DNA from: Galaxea fascicularis | Lineage: Eukaryota; Cnidaria; Anthozoa; Scleractinia; Euphylliidae | Assembly: GCA_948470475.1 (NCBI GenBank) | Contig: OX419341.1 | Span: 13,632,305-13,696,304 of the forward strand | Direction of reading: 5' to 3' | DNA: 64,000 nucleotides | Part shown: positions 1 to 11,290 of the stretch, one piece after another | How the letters are laid out: each line of letters begins with the position of its first letter | Position numbering within the stretch: the first letter of the stretch is position 1 | Program-made: the position numbers and the translations under genes | Notes under the pieces: generated by a model | The model's database searches: none | Told to the model about the DNA's origin: nothing | Seen by the model: only the letters and a program-made list of their open reading frames with translations

Positions 1-693
1 AAATAGACGAATAACAGAGATATCAGTGGAAACTCGTCTGGACGCTTCGTCTTTATCATTCCTCATGAAAATCATTCCGCGAATCTTTTATATGAATCCA
101 GTATGTACCTCAAAGCAAAACTAATAAACTTTTCCCTCTCCGCTAGATAAAAAATAGACAGGCTCTACTGTTTTGTGTTATAAAACCAACTTGAGATAAC
201 TCGTCCGTAATGGCGGCTCTTTCGCGAGAGCCTCGCGAACACGCATCTTAGTGACATCCGGTTCTTGAATCAGCCAATCAGATTTCGTCCAAATTCTGGA
301 CGAAGACACAGAATCCTGTGAGACTTTGTATCAGGCCCAATTGTAGCGAGCGCCGACATAAGAAGACATAAGAGCGATGGTACAATTGGGCCTGATCGCA
401 GGTTAGTTCGCTTGAAAATTGATCAAGAGCCAACACATATTTTTTTTAACATTTAAGATTTACAATTATTTCAAAGGGGGTTCATAACTTTCGTGATGTA
501 CGAATATTGTATCGATGAACTTAACAAATTTCGTTCATTTATTTATTCATTTCAATGTTTCACGTATCCGTCTATCATCTACCCTTTCGAATCCATTCGT
601 TCACTCGTTAGTTCGCTCGTTCACTCGTTCATTCATTTACATCATTCGTTCTTTCATTATTTCATTTTTCTTGTTAGTTTTCGGCGTGGCCTC
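1..693. other. Intergenic DNA, no gene recognised
   Basis: No coding similarity is visible. The stretch 520-680 is rich in CGTTCATTCATT-like simple sequence, which accounts for the open frames there. Confidence 0.5.
331..395. repeat. Perfect 15-bp inverted repeat with 35-nt loop
   Basis: TCAGGCCCAATTGTA at 331-345 is answered by its exact reverse complement at 381-395. It could be a MITE remnant or a cruciform-forming site. No target duplication was seen. Confidence 0.7.
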
Positions 694-1649
694 ATTAGAG
701 ACCTTAAGCAGCAGACGTTCGTGAGCCACGAACGGCGGCCGGAAGTTACTTTGGGAATTTTATTTCATGCTGCGCATGGCATCACGTTCGTCTCTGACAG
801 CGCGGACCCCAGAACGGCATGTTTTCGGTTCTCTCCAGAACGTCCACCTTTTAAGACGTCTAGGTAAGATATTTAGAAATTGTTTTGTTTATTTTTCGAC
901 GCTACTTTCTTATAAGGCTCAAAATATATTTTTTCAATATATTGTACAGGTTTGGAAATGGAGTGGACTGAAAAACATGATCTATGTTTGGGTTGTGAAA
1001 TTCGAGCAAGTGATATCTTTACGTCCACGAAGAAAAACCTGAACAGTTGAGCGAGCTCAAGTATGGCAGCAAATCGCAGATACTTTGTGTAGCTATGATA
1101 CACCAACATTTACAGTGTCCAAACGTGCCGTACGGGATCGCTATGGAATAATCTCGTCCAAGTATAGGAAAAACTTAAGCGCCGAAGAAAGAGCGAGTGG
1201 TATCGAAGTGGAGCAGACCGAACTCGAGGTGCTTCTGGAAGAGCTTATTGAAGAAGAAGACTTAAGCGAAGAAGAGGGAAACGAAGTTAAAAGAAAACTG
1301 AACGGGATAAGTCTAAAGCCCAGGAAATAAGAAAAACTGCAACGGAGAACCTTGGAGAAACAAAGAAGAGGAAGCTTGTAAATGGCGAACAAGACGATGC
1401 AATATCATTGCCTTTGAAGAATAAAACAAGAAGATCCGGGTCAGAAGTAGCTGGCTACCTAAAAGAAAAGCACGTCTCTGACCTCTTGAAATCCGGTCAT
1501 GTTTACTGTCAGGAACAGAAACGACGGTCGTGTTCCCGCGGAAGCTTAACTTTAATTTTGGCGCCACGAACCCCGTCTTTGACCCAGTTTCCCCGCGGAA
1601 AAAGATGCCGTTCGTGGCTCACGAAAGTCTGCTGCTTAAGGTCTCTAAT
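694..1649. mobile_element. Small DNA transposon with 43-bp terminal inverted repeats
   Basis: The left end at 694-736 and the reverse complement of 1607-1649 match over 43 bp with one difference, both beginning ATTAGAGACCTTAAGCAGCAG. The interior carries a Myb/SANT-like relic. Such proteins accompany PIF/Harbinger-type transposons, which makes that class likely, but no convincing 3-bp target duplication could be assigned. At 956 bp it is far too short to encode a transposase, so it is non-autonomous. Confidence 0.75.
958..1330 (+). pseudogene. Myb/SANT-like transposon accessory protein, frameshifted
   Basis: The segment opens at an ATG at 958 (MEWTEKHDLCLG) and loses frame near 1030-1050. 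It resumes as a frame reading WQQIADTLCSYDTPTFTVSKR, then RDRYGI, ending in an acidic, coiled-coil-prone tail at 1330. This order (tryptophan-led helix, SKRAVRDRY motif, Glu-rich tail) is that of the short Myb/SANT-like DNA-binding proteins common in coral transposons. A plausible intron (GTAAGA near 866, TTGTACAG at 942-949) lies just upstream. The role is inferred as binding of transposon ends. The frameshift and the small host element indicate a relic. Confidence 0.55.
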
Positions 1650-3515
1650 TGCTGGGGGAGCGTCCGGGTGTGGGAAGCTTTTCTCGGATTTTCCATTACA
1701 ATGAGCTGAGCAATCAAAAACATCCGTTCAATGGCTCGGTTCAAATGTGGTTACGATTCATTTTTCGGATTGTCTTAAGCAATCCCCATAAAATAATTCG
1801 TCCCCCATCGCCCGACCGACCCTTCTTGTTTTTGGAAACGAAAAATACTTCATTCGTCGCATCCACGCTTCTCTTGGACTCAGGCTCTCGGTTATTTTTT
1901 TTTAGCCGATTCGCCTGACCTACCCACTTTCATGAGAGGTAAGGTGATAGGAAACCAACTATTTTCTGGGGATTGCCTTAGTTCTAAGGTTGTCCCCTGT
2001 TATCATTGTATGTTTCCTCTCATGTCTTACGATCTAGAGATACTAGGCAGGCCATATTGTCTGGTATATATTACAACGCTTTCCACCTGTCAAAACTAAG
2101 CGTCAAACAGCCCAAAATGTAACCGTCAATGATAAAAAAGGCAATTGTTATTAGCTTTCACAAGGTTTCAAGGTCTTTGAAATTTCACCATTTCAACTGC
2201 TCTTCCTGGACTTCTGATTTATGGCTCGGCTCAAAGTATCCGTTTGAACTGATAACCGGTTCATGTTTCACGATGTTCTAAAATGTACTATCATTATGGT
2301 CTTTCATGTAGACTGACATCACAACTGACCTCCGTCTTACCTTATAGATTAAACGTTTAAAAATTTTAGTAATGATTATAAATTCTTGATTAGATCTAAC
2401 AGTACATAGGCAAAGTTTCACTTGAATTCATCTGTGAAAAAAACGCATGCATTTCTATTATACGAAAGAGGAAATTTACTCTTGAAGAGCCGTGACCTTT
2501 CTAAACTATCAACCGTCAAAGCTCTAAAAATACTCGTCACCAATTTTTCTTCCATCCCGCCATCCCGCTTGCTCAAGATGCGTGATCTCAATCCCGGGCT
2601 GCTACATTCATTTCGACATTTTTTGCTTTTGCCTTTCCCTAACGAGATGTGTGATTCCCTGGTTAACGTTTTACAAGAAACGTTCTTTACTTTCCTTGGT
2701 TATTGTTTCACTACTCACTGGAACTAACTAAACAACGTTGGAAAGTGTAGTTTGAATTGGTGCGTAATATATTTTTTTTCATTTCCGAGATCAATGCATG
2801 GGTCCATGATGAAGACTTATCGTCACACAAAGAAAAGCACAAAAAAGAGGGTAATTTGTAATTTGTATTCTGACATGTAATATCCTGTTACTGTAGTAGC
2901 AACTATTTGTAAGTAGTGTAACTACATGTTTACAACATCGCTAGGAAAAATGAAGGAAAATTTGACTCGGAACTGGCCGACCGGACAAGTAAAGTTCCAA
3001 AGCGTTTTGGTCTGAAACACTTTGCACGCAAATGAGAAGCCAGGGTGCTCCAGAAAAGATATTGGGCGACGAAATGCTTCTCACGCAGGTTCCCTAGGTC
3101 AACGGGAAAAAGCCCCAGAATCAACACCAGTTTATCATAGAAATTATTTCTTTCATAAGTGGAAAGTTCTTTAATCCATTTGTTTCAAGTGTAAACTCCT
3201 CGCGTTGTGCATGTCGTCGCGAGGTTTGATTTCAGGTTGACGTTTGGGTTCACGCTTGTCAGTTCCCCCTCATGGTCCATCCCACCCTTTTCGCCTTCTT
3301 GTGGCTTGTATGCTTTAGTGACCCGGAGCGCTATGCCAACAGGAAAAGAAGCCCCTGGTATTGCCATCTAAGCTGGACAGGTCAAAGGACAGGTCAGGTT
3401 AATTTTGACCACCTCTCCTCAAGGCTAAGGGGTTGGAATAGGGCTAACCCATCTACACCGTAAAAGCAGCTTGTCACAGAAACATCAGCAAGGCTTCTAG
3501 AATTGGGTGTAGAAT
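1650..3515. other. No gene recognised
   Basis: AT-rich sequence with short open frames. The longest is 2422-2727 on the plus strand, 101 codons, with no recognisable motif. No repeats or RNA genes were seen. Confidence 0.5.
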
Positions 3516-3519
3516 TGTT

Positions 3520-4420
3520 TCCAACTCAAAGTGAGGAGTATGACGCGTTGCAGCCTGATATCCAAGGCAGACAGCAGCCAAGATGGACCACGTGGAACAT
3601 CCGCGCAATGAACGAAGCAGGGTAGACGGCAAAAGTACCACTGCAAATGATTGTACTGCTAGGTATCTGGGAGATTAGGAATAAAGTCAGGACAACTAAG
3701 ATTGATGGCAGGAGAGACAATAATAGTGTAATCAGGCCACAAAGAAGAGGATCCTTCCCCCATACTGAAGGAGTAGCCTTAGCACTGACAAAGGAAGCAC
3801 ATGGAGCGCTAATCAGCTTGGAGGCAGGCAGCTTCATAATGATCACGGCGAAGTTCCTAACGTGATACAGTACTACGTCCCAACGAATAGCGCAGCGGAG
3901 GAGAAGAATGTGGAGTCTTACAACAGATTTTAAAATGTGCTAGATTAGCAAGGAAAGAAATACCTCATGCTTCTACTGAGGTACGTCAACGCAAGAGCCA
4001 CCAGATGGTGGCCATATTCAAGCTTTGCGTGAATCAAAAGATGATACACAGAAACTCGAGAGCACAATACGTAGACCACCTGAAGAACAAATGGACAGCA
4101 AACAACAGGAACGATTGAACTAATCTTGTACCCAGATCGCACTGTAGGTGTGAACATGTGAGATCCTCTCTTCTGTCTGACAGTGGGAGATTTCGGTAGG
4201 AATTACGATTGAACCTCTTCAACAGGTTTCAGCTTCTACAATAACTGTCTGAATACAGTTGCATAGTCCAAGAAGCAACGTGGGAGCATACCAAGCAGGT
4301 GGACCGGCGCGTTCCAGGATGTTGTTCACGGAAAGACCACACAGCTCACGACATGGATAACATCTGCTACTCTAAGGAACATCCTGAAAAGAAGAGAAAA
4401 AGAAGCTAGTCGTTAAAAAA
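3520..4420 (+). pseudogene. Non-LTR retrotransposon endonuclease relic (RTE/CFDP2-like)
   Basis: Broken plus-strand frames follow the order of the apurinic-type endonuclease of RTE-like LINEs. A TTWNIRAMNEAG start (about 3580-3625) is followed by LLGIWEIR (the usual LGISEIRW block), then the HTEGVALALTKEAHGALI block near 3762-3815, then YYVPTNSAAEE near 3865-3900. The normal catalytic Glu in the E(I/T)RW block is still readable. Stops and frameshifts occur throughout, and no reverse transcriptase follows. It is an old 5' fragment with no sign of activity. Confidence 0.7.
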
Positions 4421-4637
4421 AGTCGGATCCGTGCAGTAAAGAGGAAAGGCCCAGCCAAACAGAACCCAGGTGAATCCATGAATGTGTATCATTCTCGTTA
4501 GCGTCAGCTGACGGCTACGTGTGAATTTGCGGACGTTGACAGGGAGATAAAATCGCAAATTATTTTATCCTGTTCATCACAACGCCTTCGTCGCAAGGCT
4601 TTGAGAGACACATCCATGACACTTGAAACCCAGTTAA

Positions 4638-4931
4638 ATGAGGCAAGATGGCTTGAAACCTCAGAGATACAAGCAAAGGATATCAAATCGACGGGAAGTG
4701 CCAACGCTGCACTTCCTCAGTCGACTCAGAAATCTCGGCCGAAAGGAAATTGTTATAACTGCGTTGAAAATTGGCCTCAGGACTGGTTGTCCAGCGAGAA
4801 ACAGTAAATGTAACTCGTGTCACAAATATGGCCACTATGCAAGAAATCGTCAGGTCAAGCCCGCAATTCGCTCAAAGGTAGGCAGGCCCATGGACGTCGG
4901 AACTTCAAGGGCAAGCCAGAACAACACGTAA
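4638..4931 (+). pseudogene. Gypsy Gag/nucleocapsid fragment
   Basis: A basic 97-codon frame contains a retroviral-type zinc knuckle, CNSCHKYGHYARN, in which the last cysteine is replaced by Arg or Gln. Such knuckles bind element RNA during packaging. An upstream frame at 4601-4807 carries the first knuckle half (CYNC). It lies directly ahead of the protease and reverse transcriptase relics, as expected for Gag. Frameshifts split it, and the capsid portion upstream of 4600 is not recognisable. Confidence 0.65.
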
Positions 4932-5025
4932 ACCAAGTAGAACCATAATACGGGCAACGTGAAACCCTGTCTAGCTCAGATGGTAAATATACTTTCAGGT
5001 AAGAAACTCGTGCGATCCGCTTCCT

Positions 5026-6423
5026 GTGATAGGCAAGTTCTCGCGGCCCTTGCGTAATCAAAGTCCCGAGTTTCTTGTGGTGGAGAGTCAGACTTCTATT
5101 CTGGGATATGCCACAGCTGCCGAGTTAGGAATACTTCGGATTTCCAATGCTGTATCAGTGGAGATAAACATTTTCCAGAGATACCCTAGTCTCTTTTCTG
5201 GTCTTGGAAAAATGAAGAATGTTGAAGTTAAGTTGTACATTGATGAAAGTGTGAATTCTGTTTATCCCGTTTCATCAACGCAAAAGCCTAGAGGCCTGTG
5301 TAGAGTCCCTGCTTAAAGAGGACATTATTGATCTTACTGTTGGACCAACCCCCTGGGTCTCTCCAGTTGTGCTAGTCTCCAAGTCGAAGAAACCTGGTGA
5401 TGTTCGACTTTGCGTAGATATGCGTGAAGATAACAAAGCTATTTCCAGAGAACGATACCTGTGCTCACCCTTGACGAAGTAATACACGATCTAAATGGTG
5501 CTACTGTGTTTAGCAAGCTCGATCTTAACCAGGGTTATCATCAGTTGTCACTGTATTCTTATTCAAGGCACTTTACCACTTTCTCTACCCACATCGGTTT
5601 GTTCAGATACAAACGTCACCGTTTTGGGATCAATGCTGCTGCTGAAAAGTTCCAGAATGTGATTGCCTCGGCCATCAGGGACCTTCCAAACGTTAAAAAC
5701 ATCAGTGATGATGTCATAATCTATGGAGTGAACGTGGTTTGTATTCCGTTGACAGCTGTGTTCAATTTTAGTTTACTTTATTGATTTTCTTAGCGATCAG
5801 ACCTGTCACGCGAGGATCCACTCATTTTCATCATTTTTAGCCAATCAGATTATGGTCTGCACTTACGTGATCAGAAAAACCGAACGATCAGAGAGAAAGA
5901 ATCCCGTTATTGAAAACAGTGTGTTCGTGACTTCTACAAAATAGGAAAATAGTCTTATACGGGATTACGCCTTACAGAATTGTAAGTATATCTACAATAT
6001 GATAAAGAAAGTTTGCTTTTCAAGTTTCAGGTTCTATCAGGAGCAATTTTTAAAAGAATGATCTTTAGTCGACTCACATGTATGCGTTTGCTTTCAGTTG
6101 ACTAGCTAGCTTCTGCAAGGTGGAAATTGCGCATTAAGCTAGTTCAAAACAACTGGTAGATCCTGTGGACATTATTTTCGTGCTGTATCTTGAAATCGAG
6201 TAACACGCTAACCTGCGGTGCGAAACACAATGTACAGGAACATGACAAAGCTCTGCATACAGTAGTGGCTCACTTCCAAGAACTAAACCTTACTCTTTGT
6301 AAAGACAAGTGCCAATTCTACATGCCTCAAATTGAATTATTTGGAATGGTCTTCAGTGGTCAAGAAATGTCAGCTGATCCTGCCAAGATAGAAACAATCA
6401 AACAAGCTGATGGACCAAACTGA
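5026..6423 (+). pseudogene. Gypsy protease tail and reverse transcriptase, interrupted
   Basis: An open frame at 5026-5316 has the post-protease linker (YATAAELGIL) that typically precedes Ty3/Gypsy reverse transcriptase. Reverse transcriptase follows at 5290-5734 with the blocks DIIDLTVGPTPWVSPVVLV, VRLCVDMRE, VFSKLDLNQGYHQL and, before the break, ISDDVIIYG. This last is the catalytic box, reading SDD instead of the usual ADD. About 480 bp of foreign DNA follow, then the thumb at 6216-6421 (HFQELNLTLCKDKCQF, LFGMVFSGQEMS). Several frameshifts separate the blocks. Confidence 0.85.
5735..6215. mobile_element. Insertion of unknown type in the Gypsy reverse transcriptase
   Basis: The reverse transcriptase reading is lost at about 5735 and resumes at about 6216. 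The intervening ~480 bp are AT-rich and non-coding. I could find neither matching ends nor a convincing target duplication, so the class is undetermined. Confidence 0.55.
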
Positions 6424-6584
6424 GTGAGTGATGTTCACAGTCTACTTGGAATGGCGAACTATGTTTCTCGTTTCATCCGCAACTATGCAGATATTGTTGC
6501 TCCCCTACGTTACCTCACACAGAAGGGCGTAGAGTTCGAGCGCAAGAGGCACACCAACAAGCATTAGACCAGCTCAAGTGCAGT

Positions 6585-6623
<39 letters not shown>

Positions 6624-6656
6624 AGAAGGTCACGCAAACGAAAAAAGTACCTCGTG

Positions 6657-6687
<31 letters not shown>

Positions 6688-6990
6688 CATGATAACGACA
6701 TAGTCGGAACATAATAACATGAACATATCGACAAAAAGGATAAAACTGATCTTTTCTTTATGTCATTATGACTATGTTGTTATGTCGTTATGTCACTAGT
6801 GTGAACCAGGCCTTACTTCACATGACGTCATGACTTATTCTGATCCTCAAAAGAAAACTGTTCAGATAGTGGATGCCGGTCCAGTTGGATTAGGTGCTAT
6901 GCTAACACAAGATGTCAAAGTGATCTCCTTAAGCTCTCTCAGAAGTAGAAAGGCATTACTCCCAGGTTGAGCGCAAAGCACTAGCCATGG
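6424..6990 (+). pseudogene. Gypsy connection and RNase H domain, first part
   Basis: The frame after the TGA at 6421 reads VHSLLGMANYVSRFIRNYA then APLRYLTQKG, the conserved thumb/connection region. After the MITE at 6589-6812 it resumes with TYSDPQKKTVQIVDAGPVGLG, the RNase H strand, in which the usual TDASP Asp-Ala pair is shifted by decay. It ends at YSQVERKALAMA, where a 1.4 kb element has inserted. Stops occur within. Confidence 0.75.
6589..6812. mobile_element. MITE, 224 bp, Harbinger-like (TTA target duplication)
   Basis: The ends match as inverted repeats for about 35 bp (left AGCCTGGTTCACACTTGCGA, right beginning GGCCTGGTTCACACTAGTGA, both followed by CATAACGACATAACG). TTA is present directly outside both ends (6586-6588 and 6813-6815). 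A 3-bp TTA duplication fits PIF/Harbinger-type MITEs. It interrupts the Gypsy RNase H domain. No coding capacity. Confidence 0.85.
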
Positions 6991-8434
6991 CATATTGTAA
7001 AACATGGACTGGATTTGTAAAACATGGATTTGTAAAAGGTGGATTTGTAAAACATGGATTTGTAAAAGGCGGATTTGTAAAACATGGATTTGTAAAAGGT
7101 AGATTTGTAAAACATGGACTTGTAAAAGGTGGATTTGTCAAACGTGGATTGTTAAAAACATTATTCGTGTTTATTCTCTTTTTTTTTGCGACTTTCTGCG
7201 TGCTTTTTCACGTGTTTGCTGGCTGCACAGTGTTTACATATCCGAGTTCACTGATAAAGCTCAGGTAAAATGAGGTTGGAAGGCCTATACGACTCCTGTT
7301 CGCGTGTTTGCCGCTTCTATCTTGGTTCTATTGACCGATTTAGCTTCTTGCTTGTTTTCAGTGGGGCAACACGGTGGTTTAGAGGATAACATGGTGGTGA
7401 TAGTGATTGAAACAGTCATGTGCTTAAATGTCGCATGCTTTGTATTCTGATACCGAAGGTCATTTCTGGGTTTAAATTCTGCATTTATCGCCTGTTTGTT
7501 TTGACCCTTGTTGTTTCTGTTTAGCAACTGTAGTCCTATACATGCCATCTGAAGCATTTTGTCTAGCTTTGGTTTGGCTCGTTTCAGTGCGTTCGGTGAC
7601 AGTACAGCCTCTCTCTTCAGTGTTATCAAGGATAGGAATTTAAGCCGTATAATATGATAATCTTTATCTTGCAGTGTTTGTACATTACCGGGCCCGGTTA
7701 TTTGGTTTTGTAGCAAGACGTTGTGTTTCTTTTGCGGCTATTCGTCTCTTTATCCTTTCTTTTGTATTGTAGCTTCTTAGAGAGCTATGCAACACGTGAA
7801 GTTAAGCGCTAAAACCCGCTCTAATTACGGCTGTGTCTTTGTCATCGTTTCGCTCCGCTCTGTAACTGCGGTTATAGCATTGTTCCTCCTTTTGGTTTTG
7901 GCTGTGTTTGGGTACTCCAGCCTGGTCGCTTTTTTGTCACGTACACTTTTGATTGTCCTATTCTTCCCGTAAAACGTTAGGAATCGTTCTGGACTCGCTC
8001 CTGTGTATTAAGATGTTTATTATTTAACTGAAATAATAAAAAAAAAAACGCGCCGAGTACATTGTTGAGTTAAATATAAGCACGCGGGAAGTTTTTTTGA
8101 ACACGTGAGAAGTGCCGAGAGAGGCACGAGCCGTAAGCGAGTGCTTCTCGCGCACTTCTCGATTGTTCTTACACATTTCGAAATGTTAACGTTACGCAAC
8201 AATGGACAAAAACAAGCTTTTTTTCAGTAAATATTTATATGTCAAGCGACATCTGAGTAAAATTAAAATGGGACAGACAAAAAGTAAACAAATCAACAGT
8301 CTAACAATTCCATTTTCTTTCTACAAATCCATGTTTTACAAATCCACCTTTTACAAATCCATGTTGTGCAAATCCAGTCCATGTTTACAAATCCAATCCA
8401 GTCCTGTTTTACAATATACCACTAGCCATTGCAT
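6979..8434. mobile_element. 1.4 kb element with tandem-repeat termini and 15-bp target duplication
   Basis: CACTAGCCATGGCAT at 6979-6993 is repeated as CACTAGCCATTGCAT at 8420-8434, and the Gypsy pol frame (ALAMA / LAIAWGCHQF) resumes exactly there. The inserted 6994-8419 begins ATTGTAAAACATGGACTGG and ends with its inverted counterpart. Each end continues into a short tandem array of GGATTTGTAAAACAT-like units (7011-7150 plus, 8318-8412 reverse complement). The interior is non-coding apart from a minus-strand frame at 7285-7716. The long duplication with inverted tandem ends does not fit a superfamily I can name. Confidence 0.8.
7285..7716 (-). CDS. Unidentified 143-codon open frame inside the 1.4 kb element
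   Basis: This is the longest frame in the 1.4 kb inserted element: a basic, Lys/Asn/Thr-rich sequence with no transmembrane segment, zinc cluster or catalytic motif that I recognise. It could be chance, since no second frame supports it and there is no nearby promoter or polyadenylation signal I would trust. It is listed because it is the element's only candidate gene product. Confidence 0.2.
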   Translation of the reverse strand: MLQNQITGPGNVQTLQDKDYHIIRLKFLSLITLKREAVLSPNALKRAKPKLDKMLQMACIGLQLLNRNNKGQNKQAINAEFKPRNDLRYQNTKHATFKHMTVSITITTMLSSKPPCCPTENKQEAKSVNRTKIEAANTRTGVV

Positions 8435-8790
8435 GGGGCTGTCACCAATTCCGGATGTATTTGCTGGGAAACCACTTCAAAGCAAAGACCGACCACAAGC
8501 CCCTGTTTCAACAAACCGACTTCTCAAGCTTCTGCAAAACTTGACAATTGGCGTCTGAAGTTGCAGTCATTTGACTTCGAAGTACCGTACTCAAGAGGCG
8601 ATTTGAATTTTTCTGATTACATATCAAGACATCTTCAAGGTACCTCCCACTATTATTTCGATGCCAATTCTGCGAAGCAGTATGTTAACTTCGTTCTGAC
8701 ACAGGCCACACTTATAGCATTGAGCAGAGATGACATTATTCAAGCTATACCACAGGATGCTACTCTACAAGTGTTACGAGCTCGTTGTTG
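8435..8790 (+). pseudogene. Gypsy RNase H domain, second part
   Basis: Directly after the 15-bp duplication the frame reads LAIAWGCHQFRMYLLG, then KTDHKPLF (the conserved TDHKPL block of Ty3/Gypsy RNase H), then, after a frameshift, DNWRLKLQSFDFEVPYSRG and NFSDYISRH. These correspond to the RRLRLQ(P)YDFEV..GKENPADYLSRH region. It ends at ATLQVLR where the LTR insertion begins. Confidence 0.8.
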
Positions 8791-8970
8791 TTAGAGGAAT
8801 GTTGTTTGTAGTCCAAGCAGAACGCGGGGTTATCGGAACAGCAACAAGGAGATTTATTCTAAAAGAACGTAGTGAATGCTGCTAAAGAAACGTCTACACC
8901 AACTGACAAACCTAGGCTTGTAAGTTACACCGCGACCTCTGTCACACTTAAATAAACACCAGGACAACAC

Positions 8971-9700
8971 CTTACTGGCTGGGGGCTTCCCAGCTTAAGG
9001 CGGGCGGTAGCTGTCCAGTGAGATTCGAGAATCTCTCCTACCGAAGAGAACGGCTCCTGGCGCTGCGCATTACGCCAATCGACCGGTAGCTTATAACCGG
9101 TATGTGTCGTTCTCCGTGTTTCGTCGACGCCAAGGGCGAAGCTGGAGTGTCCTCTCCAGTTATCGTATGCAAGCCTGGGCAGTGTGATATGGAGGACGGA
9201 CTGTTGCCCATGTCGCACGTCCCCCCTCTCCACGTCACTGATGAAGCCAAAGGAACGACAGGGTCGCGACAGTTTGGGACCAGTGCCGTCGCAGGAGCTG
9301 CCAGAACAGGTTGAGTGCAACGACGAACTGCCTTAGGGGATCCGACTCCGGATTCATCCTCGGGGTTTACTCCTGACGCCTTTTCCGGGCCATGTCTGGA
9401 TATTGCCGCAAGGCAGCGGAGGTTTGAAATCAGGGTTTTTCTTCCCCTGTGTGGGCTGCCTTCCAGGGCTAACGAGCCCCTCCTGCTCGAAGAAACTGGT
9501 TTTAAGGCGCCAGTGAGCCCCTTCTACCGTTAGTAGAAGCAGTTCCGCGACGAGCACGCCAGCAGCTGGACTTAGTTGTCAGAGGCTATTTTAGACGCAC
9601 GCCATATGGGAGCACTTTATAGGTTGTGGGAGCTAATCCCCACTACCACCCTTGGCTATGACAACCTTAGAACCTGAGGGGATAGAGATCCGTATATTCC
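8971..9700. repeat. GC-rich segment of unknown origin
   Basis: A GC-rich block interrupts the LTR sequence, with sharply different composition from its surroundings. Overlapping frames on both strands (for example 8925-9320 minus, 131 codons) have no recognisable domain. It is likely part of a dispersed repeat. Confidence 0.4.
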
Positions 9701-9737
9701 GTCTACTTATCTACAGCAGTTTTATGTTTTCTTAGCA

Positions 9738-10435
9738 TATCAAACCTTTCAACGCTTTCATGTTTCCGTTAACCTCCCTTTAATGTTGAACATATCTATT
9801 GCCATGTAGTTTTAAAGCCTGTGGTGACTGAAATATGATTTTTGACCTCGTTTGACCACCCTAACTTATGCAACTGAAGTGACTGCAGCGTTTTACGTTT
9901 TTCAGGAGTATCAAACCTTTCAACGCTTTCACGTTTCCGTTAACCTCCCTTTAATGTTGAACATGTCTATCGCCATGTAGTTTTAAAGCCTGTGGTGACT
10001 GAAATATGATTTTTGACCTCGTTTGACCACCCTAACTTGTACAACTGAAGTGACTCCAGCGTTTTACATTTTATGTTTTTCAGGATATCAAACCTTTCAA
10101 CGCTTTCATGTTTCCGTTAACCTCCCTTTAATGTTGAACATGTCTATTGCCATGTAGTTTTAAAGCCTGTGGTGACTGAAATATGATTTTTGACTTTATT
10201 TGACCACCCTAACTTGTACTTTAGAAATAAAAACTGAAATGACTTCAGCGTTTTACGTTTTTCAGGATATTAAACTTTTCAACGCTTTCCCGTTTCCGTT
10301 AACGTCCCTTTAATGTTGAACATGTCTATTGTCATGTAGTTTTAAAGCCTGTGGTGACTGAAATATGATTTTTGACCTCGTTTGACCACCCTAACTTATA
10401 CTGTAGAATTAAAAACGGGAATGATTCCAGCGACC
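9738..10435. repeat. Tandem satellite, four copies of about 171-182 bp
   Basis: Copies begin TATCAAACCTTTCAACGC at 9738, 9909 and 10086, and TATTAAACTTTTCAACGC at 10268. Each contains the same run through TTGACCTCGTTTGACCACCC. Spacings are 171, 177 and 182 bp, and the copies differ by scattered substitutions and small indels near the joint. Confidence 0.9.
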
Positions 10436-11290
10436 ATGGTCGGAAGAAATCAATGCGGATGGAGTACGAGTCATTTCGTGTATCGTTTCTCCTTGAATGA
10501 TTATTTAGGCAAAGACTGGTTTTAAAGGAAAACCGGCAAACAACCGTTTGACGGAAACTACAGCACCGTTAGCCTGAGATACCCACGATTAAACCGAATC
10601 AAAGTTATCTCCGCAGTGCTTGCCGGCTTGAATTAGCGTGCAGGGCCTTTGTGTGATGTGGAACTGAGTCTCACAACTGGGGTCACTGGAGTTGGAGGAT
10701 TGTTCATTCTCAGTATTGAGCTCTTGGCTTGAGAGTCGGGACATCTGAATGAAGAATTGAATTCTGGATTCATGCTAAGCGTATTTTCTCACTGTATTAA
10801 ATGAAATTGGCTTAACAACACTCTTTGGGCACTTTCCTTGAGACTGCTTGTGAGGAAAATTGCTTCTTCGCAGCTCCGCAGATGTCTTCTTTAGTGAAAA
10901 CATTCCAGACCATGGCATCTCAGAGCTGAAATGTCATTGTCAAAAAATTTTGTGATTTAAAAAATTGTAACTGAAGGCGATTTTTAATACATTTATTTGC
11001 TATGGTAGAGAATTAATGATTTTAATTAGTATGTCACCATGGTCGTCTGGTGACAAGTTCACGCTTTGATTTAACCACACTAAAAAGTACGCAGCACTGG
11101 CATTATAATCCCTAGATAATCGGTTGAAACGTTTTAGAATTTATATGTTTGATACAAATATACGTAATAACAAAAACAGAGTCTCCGGGAATGGATATTT
11201 GGTGATATTAGACCATGGTTAAAACACATGTATTTTGAGCCCTGTTTATTCTTTTAACTATGGTTAAGTAACCCTTTTTGACCCGTTTTA
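10436..11290. other. No gene recognised
   Basis: Non-coding DNA between the satellite and the resumption of LTR sequence at about 11291. No open frame or repeat could be supported. Confidence 0.5.

Noticed and set aside
493..867. Frames rich in Phe/Ser/His
   Set aside because: They derive from a CGTTCATT simple sequence and lack any domain.
7000..7150. Regular short repeats that could suggest a CRISPR array
   Set aside because: Units are contiguous with no unique spacers, and they form the terminus of a eukaryotic mobile element.
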